Below are positions 6,032 to 6,262 of a DNA stretch of 6,262 nt, one piece after another (the first letter of the stretch is position 1; each line of letters starts with the position of its first letter). Source of the DNA: Planctomycetota bacterium (GTDB lineage: Bacteria > Planctomycetota > Planctomycetia > Pirellulales > Thermoguttaceae); NCBI GenBank assembly GCA_023397045.1, contig JAEWUR010000721.1, forward strand, positions 1 through 6,262. Reading direction: 5' to 3'. A program made the translations under genes and the position numbers. The notes beneath the pieces are model-generated. The model saw nothing but the letters and a program-made list of their open reading frames with translations. It was not told where the DNA came from and searched no databases.

Positions 6032-6262
6032 CGTAAACCCGTCTGAATGAGAGGTAACGATCCGGGGCTGTTACAAGGATAGGTCGCCGATCAACGGCGT
6101 GTTCGCGATGCGACGTTTCTCACGCCCCCCCTGCGGCGTATTTGAAGGGGAATAAGTCGCACTCCAGCGGCCATCGGTCCGGAGTCGCGTCGGCCGCCGC
6201 GACGTTGGGTTTCGGCTGACGTAGATTTGACAAACCACGAAGTACGTTTGACCTCTCCGAAC
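6032..6262 (-). promoter_or_regulatory. Upstream region of the sensor gene; no gene supported
   Basis: No convincing coding frame is present in these 231 bases, so they probably hold the sensor's 5' region and perhaps the control region of a gene beyond the right edge. A 6-bp hairpin lies at 6184-6203 (GTCGCG/CGCGAC around an 8-base loop). On the plus strand a perfect TTGACA occurs at 6227-6232, but no TATAAT-like box sits 16-18 bases downstream. On the minus strand I see no convincing sigma-70-type promoter for the sensor. Confidence 0.35.
6221..6252. repeat. Paired 11-base direct repeat with 21-base pitch (possible operator)
   Basis: GTAGATTTGAC (6221-6231) and GTACGTTTGAC (6242-6252) match at 9 of 11 positions and start 21 bases apart, about two helical turns. 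That spacing is what tandem sites for a dimeric DNA-binding protein would show. The repeat is about 190 bases upstream of the sensor gene and close to the right window edge, so it could serve either direction. Chance similarity is possible with so short a motif. Confidence 0.25.

Overview
The window looks like a chromosomal stretch from a planctomycete, probably of the Pirellulales type. The grounds are a prepilin-type protein with a DUF1559 body and an H-X9-DG motif, two exported proteins ending in PEP-CTERM sorting signals of the 'AYAWRRRK' kind, a GC-rich composition, and dispersed palindromic repeats in the gaps. This taxonomic reading comes from family knowledge; no search was run.

Layout from left to right. 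Positions 2-124 hold the last 40 codons of a gene entering from the left. The next gap (125-351) carries a REP-like pair of hairpins with GTAG/CTAC borders (138-204), then a small hairpin (207-223). A GTG-started gene (352-1230) encodes a LamG-like secreted protein with a PEP-CTERM tail. A long, nearly perfect stem-loop (1246-1304) separates it from a second PEP-CTERM gene (1363-3171), which combines an alpha/alpha six-hairpin glycosidase-like domain with a discoidin-like domain. A 159-bp inverted-repeat element (3186-3344) then overlaps the 5' end of a DUF1559 pseudopilin gene (3231-4388). After a short convergent gap, a minus-strand gene (6031 down to 4484) encodes a periplasmic PhnD-like binding domain, one transmembrane helix, a short coiled coil and a cysteine-rich PAS domain, with no kinase or other output domain. 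Positions 6032-6262 are the sensor's upstream region and hold no gene that I can support.

How the parts may work together is inference. The two PEP-CTERM proteins would be exported, processed by an exosortase and held at the envelope. One has a lectin-like fold and the other a carbohydrate-active-enzyme fold, so they suggest polysaccharide binding and processing at the cell surface. The pseudopilin-like protein fits a type II/IV secretion or pseudopilus machinery in the same envelope. The sensor is transcribed toward this group and need not belong to it.

I found no clear undescribed multi-gene system. The items most worth a second look are the sensor without an output domain, the repeat that appears to supply part of the pseudopilin N-terminus, the REP doublet, and the long intergenic hairpin.
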